DNA from: Spirochaeta sp.
GTDB lineage: Bacteria; Spirochaetota; Spirochaetia; DSM-27196; Alkalispirochaetaceae
Length of the DNA: 35,101 bases
Direction: 5' to 3'
Assembly (NCBI GenBank): GCA_007130865.1
Contig: SLRR01000252.1
Span: 1 to 35,101, forward strand
In this document: one piece after another, positions 23,672 to 32,019 of the stretch
Layout of the letters: the number at the start of each line of letters is the position of its first letter
Numbering within the stretch: position 1 is the first letter of the stretch
Program-made: the position numbers and the translations under genes
The notes under the pieces: generated by a model
Told to the model about the DNA's origin: nothing
What the model saw: the letters and a program-made list of their open reading frames with translations, nothing else
Databases searched by the model: none

Positions 23672-23769
23672 TTGGCGGCCGTTGCCTTCCACGATCGCGC
23701 GTCGCGTGCCGGCCGCCTGACGCGAACGACACGACCAACGCGGCGGACGTTCAAGAACTATATCTGCCT

Positions 23770-24600
23770 ATGATTAATAGAAAATTTCTGTCGGTAATAC
23801 TGGTCGTTCTGCTCGGTTGCATCGCATTGACCACCGCTGTCGCCCAGACGGCGCTCTCCTGGAGCGCGGAGGAGCAGCGGCGTTTTAACGGCCTGCCGGA
23901 AGTCTCCGTCGGTACCGACGCGACCTGGCCGCCCATGGAGTACTTCAACCGCGAGGGCGAGCTGGTCGGGTTTGATATCGACCTCCTGCGGGAGATCGGT
24001 TTGCGCGCCGGGTTTCGCCCGGTGTTTGAGTCGGTACCCTGGGACGGTATCTTCATCGGTCTCATTAACCGACGGTATGAGATGATCGCTTCCTCCGTGA
24101 CGATTCTGGAGGAACGCAAGCGGGCGATGCTCTTCTCCGATCCCTACCTGGAGGCGGCGCAGTACGTGGTGGTGCGCCTCGAGGAGCAGAGCGTAGAGGT
24201 CCTCGAAGACCTGCGCGGTCGGGAGATTGGAGCCCAGATCGGGACCACGGGAGCCCGGATCGCCGGTGACGCCGGTGCGGTGGTGCGGACCTACGACGAT
24301 CTCGGTCTCGGAATCGAGGATCTCGTGCAGGGACGACTCGACGCGGTAGTGGCGGACGTGGCGATAATCGAATACTACGTTCTGGCGCATCCGCAGTACG
24401 GAGACCGGCTGCGCATCCTGGACCATCCCTACGTGGTGGAACTCTACGGATTCGCGATCCACCGGGACCGTCAGGACCTGCAGTCCTCGATCAACGAGGC
24501 GCTCCGGTCGGTCCGGGAAGAGGGCGAACTCCAGCGGATCAAGTCGTTCTGGTTCCGTCACGTAACGCCGGGTACTCCCGACGGCACGGATACTCCCTAG
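23770..24600 (+). CDS. Amino-acid-type ABC transporter substrate-binding protein (orphan)
   Basis: A 276-residue exported protein of the SBP_bac_3 family. A signal peptide (FLSVILVVLLGCIALTTAVAQ) is followed by the typical VGTDATWPPMEYFNREGELVGFDIDLLREIG, VPWDGIFIGLINRRYEMIASSVTILEERK and RGREIGAQIGTTG blocks. It would bind a polar amino acid or related compound in the periplasm. No permease or ATPase gene is adjacent, so it either serves a transporter encoded elsewhere or a sensor. The ATG at 23770 follows a TATATC hexamer by 5 bases with no ribosome site. Confidence 0.9.
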   Translation: MINRKFLSVILVVLLGCIALTTAVAQTALSWSAEEQRRFNGLPEVSVGTDATWPPMEYFNREGELVGFDIDLLREIGLRAGFRPVFESVPWDGIFIGLINRRYEMIASSVTILEERKRAMLFSDPYLEAAQYVVVRLEEQSVEVLEDLRGREIGAQIGTTGARIAGDAGAVVRTYDDLGLGIEDLVQGRLDAVVADVAIIEYYVLAHPQYGDRLRILDHPYVVELYGFAIHRDRQDLQSSINEALRSVREEGELQRIKSFWFRHVTPGTPDGTDTP

Positions 24601-24622
24601 GCGCCGGTCCCGGGTAACGGCG

Positions 24623-25489
24623 ATGCCGGAACTGCCGGAAGTACACACGGTTCTCAATACCCTCATCGACTCCCACCTGGTGGGACGCTGGATCCTGGAG
24701 AGCCGGATCCTCTGGGAGCGCTCCGTATCCGGGAGCGATCCGGACTTTGAGACGGCACTCACGGGACTGCAGATCACCTCTCTCTTCCGCCGGGGCAAGC
24801 TTCTCGTTCTTGTGCTCGAGCAGGGCTGGCACATGATCGTCCACCTGAGAATGGCCGGCATGGTGTACGTTGCAGGGACACCGGAGGATCCGTACATTCG
24901 CGTGGCCTGCCGGCTCGAGGACGGTCGTTTTCTCTGTTTCCGGGACGTGCGTAAGTTCGGGCGTTGCCTGTTCACCCGCGATCCCTCCCCGATCCTCAAC
25001 CGCGTCGGCCCGGACCCGTTGGCGGAGACCTTCGATTATCAAACCCTGCAGGGGCTGCTCGCCTCGCGTCGGCGCGTGAAACCACTGTTGCTCGACCAGA
25101 CGGTAATCGGCGGCCTGGGAAACATCTACGTCGACGAGGCACTGTGGTACGCCCGGGTACATCCACTGCGGCGGGCGACCTCCCTGAACAGCCGGGAGAC
25201 CAAGCGACTTGCCGCGTCGATACGATATGTTCTCCTCCAGGGGATACGGAACGGAGGAACCCGCCTCGGGGGTGGCAAGGGCAACTTTCTGCCGCCCGGG
25301 GGCGCCCGTGAACCAACGAACCAGCATCACCTCCGGGTGTTTCAGCAGGCCGGTCGGCCCTGCCCGCGCTGTGGAACGCCGATCGTGAAGAGCGTCGTCG
25401 CCCAGCGGGGAACGCATACATGCCCGCGGTGTCAGCCGGCGCCGGTGCCGGTGCCGGGATGGTCCTCAACACTGATATTGCCGGAATAG
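24623..25489 (+). CDS. mutM: Formamidopyrimidine-DNA glycosylase (Fpg/MutM)
   Basis: This bifunctional glycosylase/AP lyase excises 8-oxoguanine and ring-opened purines. The 288-residue protein begins MPELPEV, with catalytic Pro2 and Glu3, and carries Lys59 in RRGKLL, the helix-two-turn-helix VIGGLGNIYVDEALW (161-175) and a C-terminal zinc finger with Cys247, 250, 267 and 270. A short extra segment around GGGKGNFLPPGGAREPTNQHH precedes the zinc finger. The last ~18 residues after the zinc finger extend past the usual end. It starts 22 bases after the binding-protein gene, so co-transcription is possible but not functionally meaningful. Confidence 0.95.
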   Translation: MPELPEVHTVLNTLIDSHLVGRWILESRILWERSVSGSDPDFETALTGLQITSLFRRGKLLVLVLEQGWHMIVHLRMAGMVYVAGTPEDPYIRVACRLEDGRFLCFRDVRKFGRCLFTRDPSPILNRVGPDPLAETFDYQTLQGLLASRRRVKPLLLDQTVIGGLGNIYVDEALWYARVHPLRRATSLNSRETKRLAASIRYVLLQGIRNGGTRLGGGKGNFLPPGGAREPTNQHHLRVFQQAGRPCPRCGTPIVKSVVAQRGTHTCPRCQPAPVPVPGWSSTLILPE

Positions 25490-25572
25490 ACTGTTCAATG
25501 TTTCCGGTTGTTGGTATATTCTCTACTAGATAGTTTGATCTCGAAATATTATGGAACTGAGGGATTTCTTTC

Positions 25573-25869
25573 ATGGCGACCTACAGAATTCATTTCACCT
25601 GGAAAGACAAAGCCCGCGTAATCAACTGTCGGGACCTGGACATGACGCACCCGTACTTCGTGTCACTGGAGAAACTCGTTTTTCCGGAACCGAGCAAAGT
25701 GATAATAGGTCCCGATGACGACGAGCTCCGCCGTGAGTTTGGAGAAGCTCGCAGTATCATGATACCGTTCCAGAACGTTCAGTTGATCGAGATGCTGAAC
25801 GAAGAGGTCGACGACGATACGGCAAAAGTAATTCGTTTTGAAAAGAGGGAGCCAGAAGAAGATGACTGA
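25573..25869 (+). CDS. DUF1820-family protein
   Basis: A 98-residue cytoplasmic protein matching DUF1820: TYRIHFTWKDKARVINCRDLDM, PYFVSLEKLVF, EPSKVIIGPDDDELRREFG and SIMIPFQNVQLIEML. The family has no established function. A GAGGG ribosome site precedes the ATG. Its 3' end overlaps the MarR gene by 8 bases (ATGACTGA), so the two are translationally coupled and may act together. Confidence 0.8.
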   Translation: MATYRIHFTWKDKARVINCRDLDMTHPYFVSLEKLVFPEPSKVIIGPDDDELRREFGEARSIMIPFQNVQLIEMLNEEVDDDTAKVIRFEKREPEEDD

Positions 25870-26335
25870 CAGAGAAGCCAGCGCGTACGTACTCTCCACA
25901 CTGCGGAAGATTATCCGCGCGATCGACATCCATTCGCGTCAGCTCTCCAAGCAGTACGGGCTGACCGGACCGCAGCTGGTGGTGATCAGCGAGATCGGTC
26001 AGGCCGGCGCTATGACGATCGGGGAACTGGCGCGACGGGTAAGCCTGAGCCAGGCCACGGTTACCACTATTCTCGACCGCCTGGAAACCAAGGAACTGGC
26101 TACACGCATGCGCGGCAGCCAGGACAAGAGACGGGTGTACGTGGATATCACCGAGAAGGCGCGCAGCATCCTCGAGACGCACCCCAACTTCCTGCAGGAG
26201 GGATTCGTAAAGCGCTTCAACGCGCTTGAGGACTGGGAGCAGACCCTGATCCTCTCCTCGATCCAGCGCATCGCGGCGATGATGAACACTTCCTCGTTGC
26301 CGATGGAAGCATACGAGCTCGATACGGAAATCTAG
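25862..26335 (+). CDS. MarR-family transcriptional regulator
   Basis: A 157-residue winged-helix regulator. The recognition region GAMTIGELARRVSLSQATVTTILDRLETKELATRMRGSQDKRRVYVDIT is typical of MarR, including the wing DKRRV. It is expected to be a dimeric repressor released by small phenolic or other ligands. The ATG at 25862, overlapping the DUF1820 stop, is preferred over a TTG at 25838. It likely regulates its own operon with the unknown gene and SDR downstream. Confidence 0.92.
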   Translation: MTDREASAYVLSTLRKIIRAIDIHSRQLSKQYGLTGPQLVVISEIGQAGAMTIGELARRVSLSQATVTTILDRLETKELATRMRGSQDKRRVYVDITEKARSILETHPNFLQEGFVKRFNALEDWEQTLILSSIQRIAAMMNTSSLPMEAYELDTEI

Positions 26336-26343
26336 CAACCCCG

Positions 26344-26676
26344 ATGCACGACCACGAGGATTCCCGACAGGAGATAATCAGCGAGCTCGACAACGAGTGG
26401 CATACGCTGAAGCACGGGAATCCTGTACCCGGCCTGTACCCGCAGACCGGCACGGAGGTGGTGAAGGTACGCGGGTCTTCCCGCGTTGAGGAGGACGGGA
26501 CGATCACCTCCTACGAGATCATCGTCTCCGACCAGGGGACGGTGGTTGGACGGTACCGCGTGGTCGCCGAGGAGGCACTGGGGGACTATCGCGCGGGTTA
26601 CGCAGATTCCGACGAAGACGCCTCGGAAGGCACGTCCCACGCGACCAACGGCACCGACGCGGGAGCCACGTCTTGA
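26344..26676 (+). CDS. Hypothetical acidic protein (110 residues)
   Basis: Not recognised. It is soluble, with no signal peptide. The N-terminal half is mixed alpha/beta (IISELDNEWHTLKHG, VVKVRGSSRVEEDGTITSYEIIV), and the C-terminal ~25 residues are a low-complexity Asp/Glu/Ser/Thr tail. It lies 8 bases after the MarR gene and overlaps the SDR start as TTGA, so it belongs to that operon. Confidence 0.6.
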   Translation: MHDHEDSRQEIISELDNEWHTLKHGNPVPGLYPQTGTEVVKVRGSSRVEEDGTITSYEIIVSDQGTVVGRYRVVAEEALGDYRAGYADSDEDASEGTSHATNGTDAGATS

Positions 26677-27569
26677 ACAGTCTCTCCGCGCTCTCCGGCA
26701 AGGTGATCATCATCACCGGCAGCAGCCGGGGAATAGGCCGGGAGGTGGCACGAACTCTTCTCGCCGCGGGCGCCACGGTGGTGATAAACGGGCGGAACCG
26801 GGATCAACTCCAGCAGACGCAACGGCAGCTCACCGCCTGGTGGCGCGAGTCCGGAAACGCCACCGGGGTTACGGCCACCGGTCCGGCCCGCAATCGGGAC
26901 GCATTCGATCCCCCTGTACAGGAACCACCTTTGACAACGGTCGTCGCCGACGTGAGTACGGAAGAGGGAGCGCAGCAGCTCGTTCAGGTCACGCTGGAGA
27001 CCTGGAAACGCGTGGACGGCCTGGTGAACAACGCCGGTCTTTCCATGCGAGGATCGATCGCTGACCTGCGGAAGAGCACGATCGACCGCCTGTACGCCGG
27101 CAATATCCTCTCCGCGATCCTCCCTACGATCGCCGTGATACCGGAACTGGTACGGACCGGCGGAACAGTCGTATTTGTCACCACCGTTTCGGCGATGTGG
27201 GGGTTTCCCGGCGTTTCGATGTACTCCGCCACCAAGAACGCCGTCGAGTCGTTTGCCCGGTCCCTTGACGCGGAATACCGCCGTCAGGGCGTCCGCGTGT
27301 CCTGTGTGTTCCTTGGATTTGTGGAAAACGACCCGGACAAGGAGGTCCTTTCCTCGGACGGCACACTGCGTCGGCACGCCCGTAAAGCGCACCTCACTCA
27401 GTCCGAGGCGGCGACCGCGATCTCCGGTGCGCTCCTACGGCCACGTCGGCGGATACACACGATCATCGCGGGTAGATTGCTCGGACTCGTGGCGCGCGTA
27501 ATGCCGTCTTTTATCGCGTACTACCTCTCACGTAGCGAGAGTCGTCTGCACCGCGTGGAATACCGGTAA
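26673..27569 (+). CDS. Short-chain dehydrogenase/reductase (SDR)
   Basis: A 298-residue classical SDR with NAD(P)-binding TGSSRGIG (residues ~16-23), NNAG, catalytic Ser in TTVSAMWGFPG and YSATK (Tyr-x3-Lys). The C-terminal region (IIAGRLLGLVARVMPSFIAYYLS) is hydrophobic, as in membrane-associated SDRs acting on lipids or ketoacyl chains. The TTG start overlaps the previous stop (TTGA) and follows GGGAG. A ~35-residue insert (ARNRDAFDPPVQEPPLT region) separates the cofactor motif from NNAG. Its 3' end overlaps the convergent Nudix gene by 59 bases. Substrate unknown. Confidence 0.88.
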   Translation: MNSLSALSGKVIIITGSSRGIGREVARTLLAAGATVVINGRNRDQLQQTQRQLTAWWRESGNATGVTATGPARNRDAFDPPVQEPPLTTVVADVSTEEGAQQLVQVTLETWKRVDGLVNNAGLSMRGSIADLRKSTIDRLYAGNILSAILPTIAVIPELVRTGGTVVFVTTVSAMWGFPGVSMYSATKNAVESFARSLDAEYRRQGVRVSCVFLGFVENDPDKEVLSSDGTLRRHARKAHLTQSEAATAISGALLRPRRRIHTIIAGRLLGLVARVMPSFIAYYLSRSESRLHRVEYR

Positions 27570-28188
27570 CACCGGTTTTTTCGACGATCGTATTCCACTT
27601 TTCCGCCATGCGCCGGATCGATTGTTCTCCCGTATATGAGTCGAGGTCCCGGATCGGAACCCACTGGACATCGATACTCTCCTCGCTCACGTGCGGATCA
27701 AAACACCGGGGTACGACGTAGGCAAATCGCACGTCAAAGTGCAGGTGCGCCGGTACGTTCCCGTGGGGAGGAATCGGATGAACGTCCAGGTCGAATATCG
27801 ACCACTCGCCGGCGGGGTCGCCCGCGGGGCCGGCGTCGCCCGCGGCGTCGCCGGCGGGACAGCACAACACCAGCTCCGTAGCACCCGCTTCCTCGCGAGC
27901 CTCCCGGCGTGCCACCTCGGGCAGGTCTCCCTCGCCGTCGGCGTGGCCGCCGAGCTGTACCCAGCGCCGCAGCTTCCGGTGGTGAGTAAAGAGCACGTGT
28001 TCCCCCTCGGGGTCGCACACCCAGGCCGAGGCGGTGAGGTGTCCCGGCATCCGGTCACGGTGAAGACAGCGGGGCCAGTCCTTCAGGAGCCGGGCAAACC
28101 GTTCCACCACGGACTTCTCGTGCGACCAGAGACGTTCGTATACCCGGAGCGCCCGGGTCATGCGCTCCTGATCGTTCCGGTGCGCCAC
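27511..28188 (-). CDS. Nudix hydrolase
   Basis: A 225-residue Nudix protein. The box GGHADGEGDLPEVARREAREEAG has the REx2EE core and is of the GGH-A-DG type common to one Nudix subfamily. Such enzymes cleave nucleoside diphosphates linked to another group. Between strands lies a Gly/Ala/Asp/Pro low-complexity insert (GDAAGDAGPAGDPAGE) encoded by a GC-rich repeat. The GTG start overlaps the aldo-keto reductase stop by one base (TAGTG), so it is translated after that gene. The 3' end overlaps the SDR on the opposite strand. Confidence 0.85.
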   Translation of the reverse strand: MAHRNDQERMTRALRVYERLWSHEKSVVERFARLLKDWPRCLHRDRMPGHLTASAWVCDPEGEHVLFTHHRKLRRWVQLGGHADGEGDLPEVARREAREEAGATELVLCCPAGDAAGDAGPAGDPAGEWSIFDLDVHPIPPHGNVPAHLHFDVRFAYVVPRCFDPHVSEESIDVQWVPIRDLDSYTGEQSIRRMAEKWNTIVEKTGVTGIPRGADDSRYVRGSTR

Positions 28189-29216
28189 TAGTACCGGCTC
28201 GACTCCGCCCAGAGGTTGATATCGCTGTCCACGGCGTGCTTGTCGATACGGGTCAGCTCCTCCGTGGTAAACGAGGTCTGCTCCGTGGCGGCGATGTTTT
28301 CCACCACCTGCTGTACGCTGCTCGCGCCGATCAGGACCGAGGTTACTTCCGGCTTCCGGAGTACCCAGGAAAGCGCCATCTGCGCGAGGGACTGCCCCCG
28401 CTCCCGGGCAATCTCGTTCAGGGAGGAGATCCGTTCCAGTCGTTCCTTGGAGATAAGATCACGGGAAAGCGCCGTACCTTCCTGGGCCGCGCGCGATCCC
28501 TCGGGAATACCCTTGAGGTACTTGGAGGTGAGCATGCCCTGCGCGAGCGGAGAAAACGCGATACACCCGATCCCCTCCTCGTCGAGCACGTCCAGAAGGT
28601 CCTCCTCGATCCACCGATTGAGCATCGAGTAGGAGGGCTGGTGGATCACGCAGGGCGTTCCCAGCTCGCGGAGAATCCTCGCTGCTTCCCGCGTCTTCTG
28701 CGCCGAGTACGACGAGATTCCCGCGTACTGCGCCTTGCCCTGCCGCACCGCCGCGTCCAGGGCGGACATCGTCTCCTCCAGCGGCGTATTCGGGTCAAAC
28801 CGGTGGGAGTAGAAGATATCCACGTACTCGAGCCCCATGCGCTTCAGGCTCTGGTCCAGACTGGCCATGAGGTACTTCCTGCTGCCGAACTCCCCATAGG
28901 GGCCGGGCCACATCAGGTACCCCGCCTTGGTGGAAATAATAAGCTCGTCCCGGTATGGGCGCAGGTCGTCGCGCAGAACACGGCCGAAGTTGGTCTCCGC
29001 GGATCCCGGCGGAGGGCCGTAGTTGTTGGCCAGGTCAAAGTGAAAGATCCCCCGGTCAAAGGATCCCAGGATCATCTCGCGGATTGACTCGTATCGTGTA
29101 CTGTCACCAAAGTTGTGCCAGAGTCCCAGTGAAACCAGGGGCAGCTGCAGTCCGGATCGGCCGGAGCGACGCGTCCCGAGCTGCTCGTATCTGTTATCGA
29201 TTGCGCGGTATTCCAT
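28188..29216 (-). CDS. gpr: L-glyceraldehyde 3-phosphate reductase-like aldo-keto reductase (YghZ/Gpr family)
   Basis: A 342-residue NADPH-dependent aldo-keto reductase closely resembling E. coli YghZ: SLGLWHNFGD, HFDLANNYGPPPGSAETNFGR, ELIISTKAGYLMWPGPYG, SLDQSLKRMGLEYVDIFYSHR and HQPSYSMLNRW. The catalytic Asp, Tyr, Lys and His are all in place. The E. coli enzyme reduces L-glyceraldehyde 3-phosphate and detoxifies methylglyoxal. A promoter on the minus strand (29224-29253) ends 7 bases before the ATG and no ribosome site is visible. It is co-transcribed with the Nudix gene. Confidence 0.92.
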   Translation of the reverse strand: MEYRAIDNRYEQLGTRRSGRSGLQLPLVSLGLWHNFGDSTRYESIREMILGSFDRGIFHFDLANNYGPPPGSAETNFGRVLRDDLRPYRDELIISTKAGYLMWPGPYGEFGSRKYLMASLDQSLKRMGLEYVDIFYSHRFDPNTPLEETMSALDAAVRQGKAQYAGISSYSAQKTREAARILRELGTPCVIHQPSYSMLNRWIEEDLLDVLDEEGIGCIAFSPLAQGMLTSKYLKGIPEGSRAAQEGTALSRDLISKERLERISSLNEIARERGQSLAQMALSWVLRKPEVTSVLIGASSVQQVVENIAATEQTSFTTEELTRIDKHAVDSDINLWAESSRY

Positions 29217-29223
29217 GGGAGTT

Positions 29224-29253
29224 AGCCTACGCCGTCTGAACGACCGAGGTCAA
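29224..29253 (-). promoter_or_regulatory. Promoter of the aldo-keto reductase/Nudix operon
   Basis: Minus-strand TTGACC (29248-29253), an 18-base spacer and TAGGCT (29224-29229), with the ATG at 29216 7 bases further on. It diverges from the Hsp33 promoter within an 83-base gap. Confidence 0.5.
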
Positions 29254-29264
29254 CGCGCCGGAGG

Positions 29265-29293
29265 TTTCAACCGCCCGCCCGGTGCGGTATGAT
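29265..29293 (+). promoter_or_regulatory. Promoter of the Hsp33 gene
   Basis: TTTCAA (29265-29270), a 17-base spacer and TATGAT (29288-29293), with the ATG at 29300 only 6 bases on. No ribosome binding site intervenes, suggesting a leaderless message. Confidence 0.45.
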
Positions 29294-29299
29294 CGGGCC

Positions 29300-30244
29300 A
29301 TGATCATCAAGCCGATCACCGACCAGACACTACTTGATCACCTGGCATCGATCACCCGGGACGGGATAGACCGCTTCCTCCTGGCGGACGGGACGATCCG
29401 CCTGGCGCTGATCCACGGCACAACCCTGGTGAACCACGCCCGGAGCAACCACGGACTCTCCCTCCCGGAGGCGCTGGTCCTGAGCGAGGCGCTTCTGGTC
29501 ACCGCTTTAACCGCGACAAACCTCAAGGAAACGGAACGGATTTCCCTGCTCCTGGAGTCGGACGGCCCGACAGCCGGCTTTGTCACGGACGTCAATACCG
29601 CCGGCCAGGTACGAGGCTACCTCCGCCGCCGCCTCGAGGACGGCGACGGGGATCCTCCCGTGGAACCGGACCAGGCCTACAGGATTCTCGGCACGGGCTC
29701 CCTCGACGTGGTGCGCTCGGACACCCGCAAGAGCGACGTCAGCCGGGGTCGCGTAGAGTGGCACCAGGAGAGCGTGGCGAGCAATATCGAACGGTACTAC
29801 CGCGTGAGCGAACAGATCGCGACGTTGGTGCGTACGTTCATCGCCGGTGACGAGGCGGGACGAATACTCGGCGCGGCGGCGGTTCACCTCCAGCGGCTTC
29901 CCGGAGCAAACCAGCAACAATTTGAGAATCTGGAGGCGGCGATCGATTCCGTGGGTGACCTGGCTGTAGAGCTCGCCCAGGGGAACACGCCTACGGAGAT
30001 CGTCCGGAACGTCTTCTCCCGGTGGAATCCGTCGCTCGTCTCAACGCACAACGCGGATTTCTACTGCGACTGTTCCAAGGATCGGTTCAGCCGGTTTCTC
30101 AACGCTCTTCCGCGGGAGGAAGCGGAGGACATCCTCAAGAACGGCCCGTTCCCGCTGCGCACGATCTGCCACAACTGCAGTTCCGAGTATGTTTTTACCC
30201 GGGACGAACTCCAGGAAATTCTGACGCAGTCCGGGACGGAGTGA
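29300..30244 (+). CDS. hslO: Hsp33 redox-regulated chaperone
   Basis: A 314-residue heat-shock chaperone that is activated by oxidation of a zinc-bound Cys cluster and holds unfolding proteins. The C-terminal switch is complete: CDC (Cys256, Cys258) and CHNC (Cys290, Cys293), with 31 residues between, the usual spacing. The N-terminal domain shows TLVNHARSNHGLSLPEALVLSEALL and the ESDGP...G..RGYL region of the family. An acidic insert (RLEDGDGDPPVEPD) is longer than in E. coli. The ATG at 29300 is preferred over an in-frame GTG at 29282, which would lie inside the promoter. Confidence 0.93.
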   Translation: MIIKPITDQTLLDHLASITRDGIDRFLLADGTIRLALIHGTTLVNHARSNHGLSLPEALVLSEALLVTALTATNLKETERISLLLESDGPTAGFVTDVNTAGQVRGYLRRRLEDGDGDPPVEPDQAYRILGTGSLDVVRSDTRKSDVSRGRVEWHQESVASNIERYYRVSEQIATLVRTFIAGDEAGRILGAAAVHLQRLPGANQQQFENLEAAIDSVGDLAVELAQGNTPTEIVRNVFSRWNPSLVSTHNADFYCDCSKDRFSRFLNALPREEAEDILKNGPFPLRTICHNCSSEYVFTRDELQEILTQSGTE

Positions 30245-30282
30245 GGCACTGGTCCGGCTGAGTGGATGATGCGGCCGCGGGA

Positions 30283-32019
30283 CTATTCCAGACCGCGTAC
30301 CGCTTCCATCGCCTGCGTCCGCTGAACGGTGGGGATATCCGAGGCAGCCAGGTCCGAGGCGACCGAACGCAGGAGCGATCGCTCAAAACCCCAGTGGTGT
30401 CCCCCTTCGCCGAGGACCGCCCGGAGCAGTTCTATCATTCCGGCGGCGAGGACGGTCCGGTCCTGCTGGTTTGCTCGTCGGAACCGAGCCCGCGCACGGC
30501 TGAGCGCACCATAATCGTCCACGCCCAGGTCGGCCAGCGCCCGGAGCGCGTCCGCCGCAACGCTCGCGTCGGGGTCCCGCTCCACCGCTATCGCCAGAGC
30601 TTCCCGACTGCCCGTATCGAGGGAGTATCGCAATAGCTCCACCGCTCGGGACCGCACGTCGGGAAAGTTGTTAATACCGGCCCGGTCACCGGCGTCGGCC
30701 CGCCGGTAGATCTCGTCCAGGAGCCGCGTCGCCGCGGTGCGGTAGGTAACAACATGACCGTAGAGATCCGCCGACTCACGGCGCTCCGCGAGCATCTCCG
30801 CGAGGCGCAGCCGCTCCGGTCGGGATGTACCGTCCAGGACGGTCTCCGTAAAAGCGCCGAGCGCGCTCGATCCGAGGGAGGAATCCCGTTGATCCGTGAG
30901 ACGGCGCGTCCCCGGCGCTCCCTCCTGCGCGAGAACCACCATTCCCCAGTCGTCGTACCGGATGACCACCTCCCCCGTCTCGTGGATCATCGTCAACGAG
31001 AGCGGACTCCCCTCAAGCTGCCGCGCGGACTCCACATGCCCCTCGCCGGTGACCGTCAGAAGCCGCAGTTCCTCGTCCACCAGGTGCACCACGCTTCTCG
31101 CGCGGTCAAGCACCGCGGCGGACGCGATACCGCCGGGGACGCGCGCAACCCGGGCATAGGTGCCACCCGGGTCTATCAGACCCAGCTCGCCGGTATCGCC
31201 GATGACCCAGACCTTTCCCCGCGCGTCCACGCCGAGCAACCGTTCCCCCGCCGGGCGCTCAACCGACCAGATACGACGACCGCTCTCGCCCTCGATCCGG
31301 ATCGCGGAAACACGGCTCTCCAGGTCGATCCCCACCAGGGTGAAAAACCGTCCCATCTCGCCGCCGGTGAGGTCGCGGAACGGACGGTCGCCGCGGTACA
31401 CCACCTGCCCCGTGCCGGTCCGGTCAAATCGGAATATCCGGCCGTCACCGATCGCAACGTAGAGCGCATCCGGCCTCTCGGTGATCGTGGAAATCCGCGC
31501 GGGAAGCTCCCGCTGCCACAGGATCGTCCCCGCCGGGGAGATGTGCGCGATCTCCCGTTCCTGCCCTACCACGTAGATATTGCCGTCCCGGTCCAGCCAG
31601 AGACGTCGCGGCTCAAAGGACACCCGCGCCACCGGCACGACGCTACCGGTCTCCGGGCTGACTCTCCGGATCGTGCCGTTTCGTTCGGCCAGGAGAACCG
31701 TACCGGACCGTTCCTGCCGCAGGTCGACAGCGGCCCGCAGGCCGGTACGCACGGTGCGGACCGTTTCGCCCCGCGAGTCGTGGATGCGCATATGCCGGTC
31801 CTCCGTGACCAGGGCGAGTCCCCACCGGCGATCGCTCTCGGACCGTCCCCGCTCGAAGTACCAGACGCTCCGTACCGGGGCGCTCACCTCACCCGGCGTC
31901 ACATCCTCCCACGCGATCCGCAGGTACGGGTCGGTGATCAGAGGCAGAGAGGAAGCATCGGAAACAGGAAGAACGGAATAGAGAACGAATAGTACGAGTC
32001 CGGTCCGGACGCTACGCAT
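30283..32019 (-). CDS. Exported beta-propeller/HEAT-repeat protein of unknown function
   Basis: A 578-residue protein with an N-terminal signal sequence (RTGLVLFVLYSVLPVSDAS). Residues ~50-370 consist of repeated four-strand units with NHL/PQQ-like phrases (LDRDGNIYVVG, DARGKVWVIGD, DRARSVVHLVDEEL), suggesting a beta-propeller. Residues ~400-578 are helical with repeated Ala/Leu-rich pairs (SVAADALRALADLGVDD), like HEAT repeats. Such a combination suggests a periplasmic scaffold or binding protein. It overlaps the end of the upstream methyltransferase gene by 8 bases. No specific family recognised. Confidence 0.7.
   Translation of the reverse strand: MRSVRTGLVLFVLYSVLPVSDASSLPLITDPYLRIAWEDVTPGEVSAPVRSVWYFERGRSESDRRWGLALVTEDRHMRIHDSRGETVRTVRTGLRAAVDLRQERSGTVLLAERNGTIRRVSPETGSVVPVARVSFEPRRLWLDRDGNIYVVGQEREIAHISPAGTILWQRELPARISTITERPDALYVAIGDGRIFRFDRTGTGQVVYRGDRPFRDLTGGEMGRFFTLVGIDLESRVSAIRIEGESGRRIWSVERPAGERLLGVDARGKVWVIGDTGELGLIDPGGTYARVARVPGGIASAAVLDRARSVVHLVDEELRLLTVTGEGHVESARQLEGSPLSLTMIHETGEVVIRYDDWGMVVLAQEGAPGTRRLTDQRDSSLGSSALGAFTETVLDGTSRPERLRLAEMLAERRESADLYGHVVTYRTAATRLLDEIYRRADAGDRAGINNFPDVRSRAVELLRYSLDTGSREALAIAVERDPDASVAADALRALADLGVDDYGALSRARARFRRANQQDRTVLAAGMIELLRAVLGEGGHHWGFERSLLRSVASDLAASDIPTVQRTQAMEAVRGLE

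Noticed and set aside
23674-23717. GGCGGCC/GGCCGCC inverted repeat after the small hypothetical gene
   Set aside because: The loop is 30 bases and no T-run follows. In this GC-rich sequence a 7-base match is weak evidence for a terminator.
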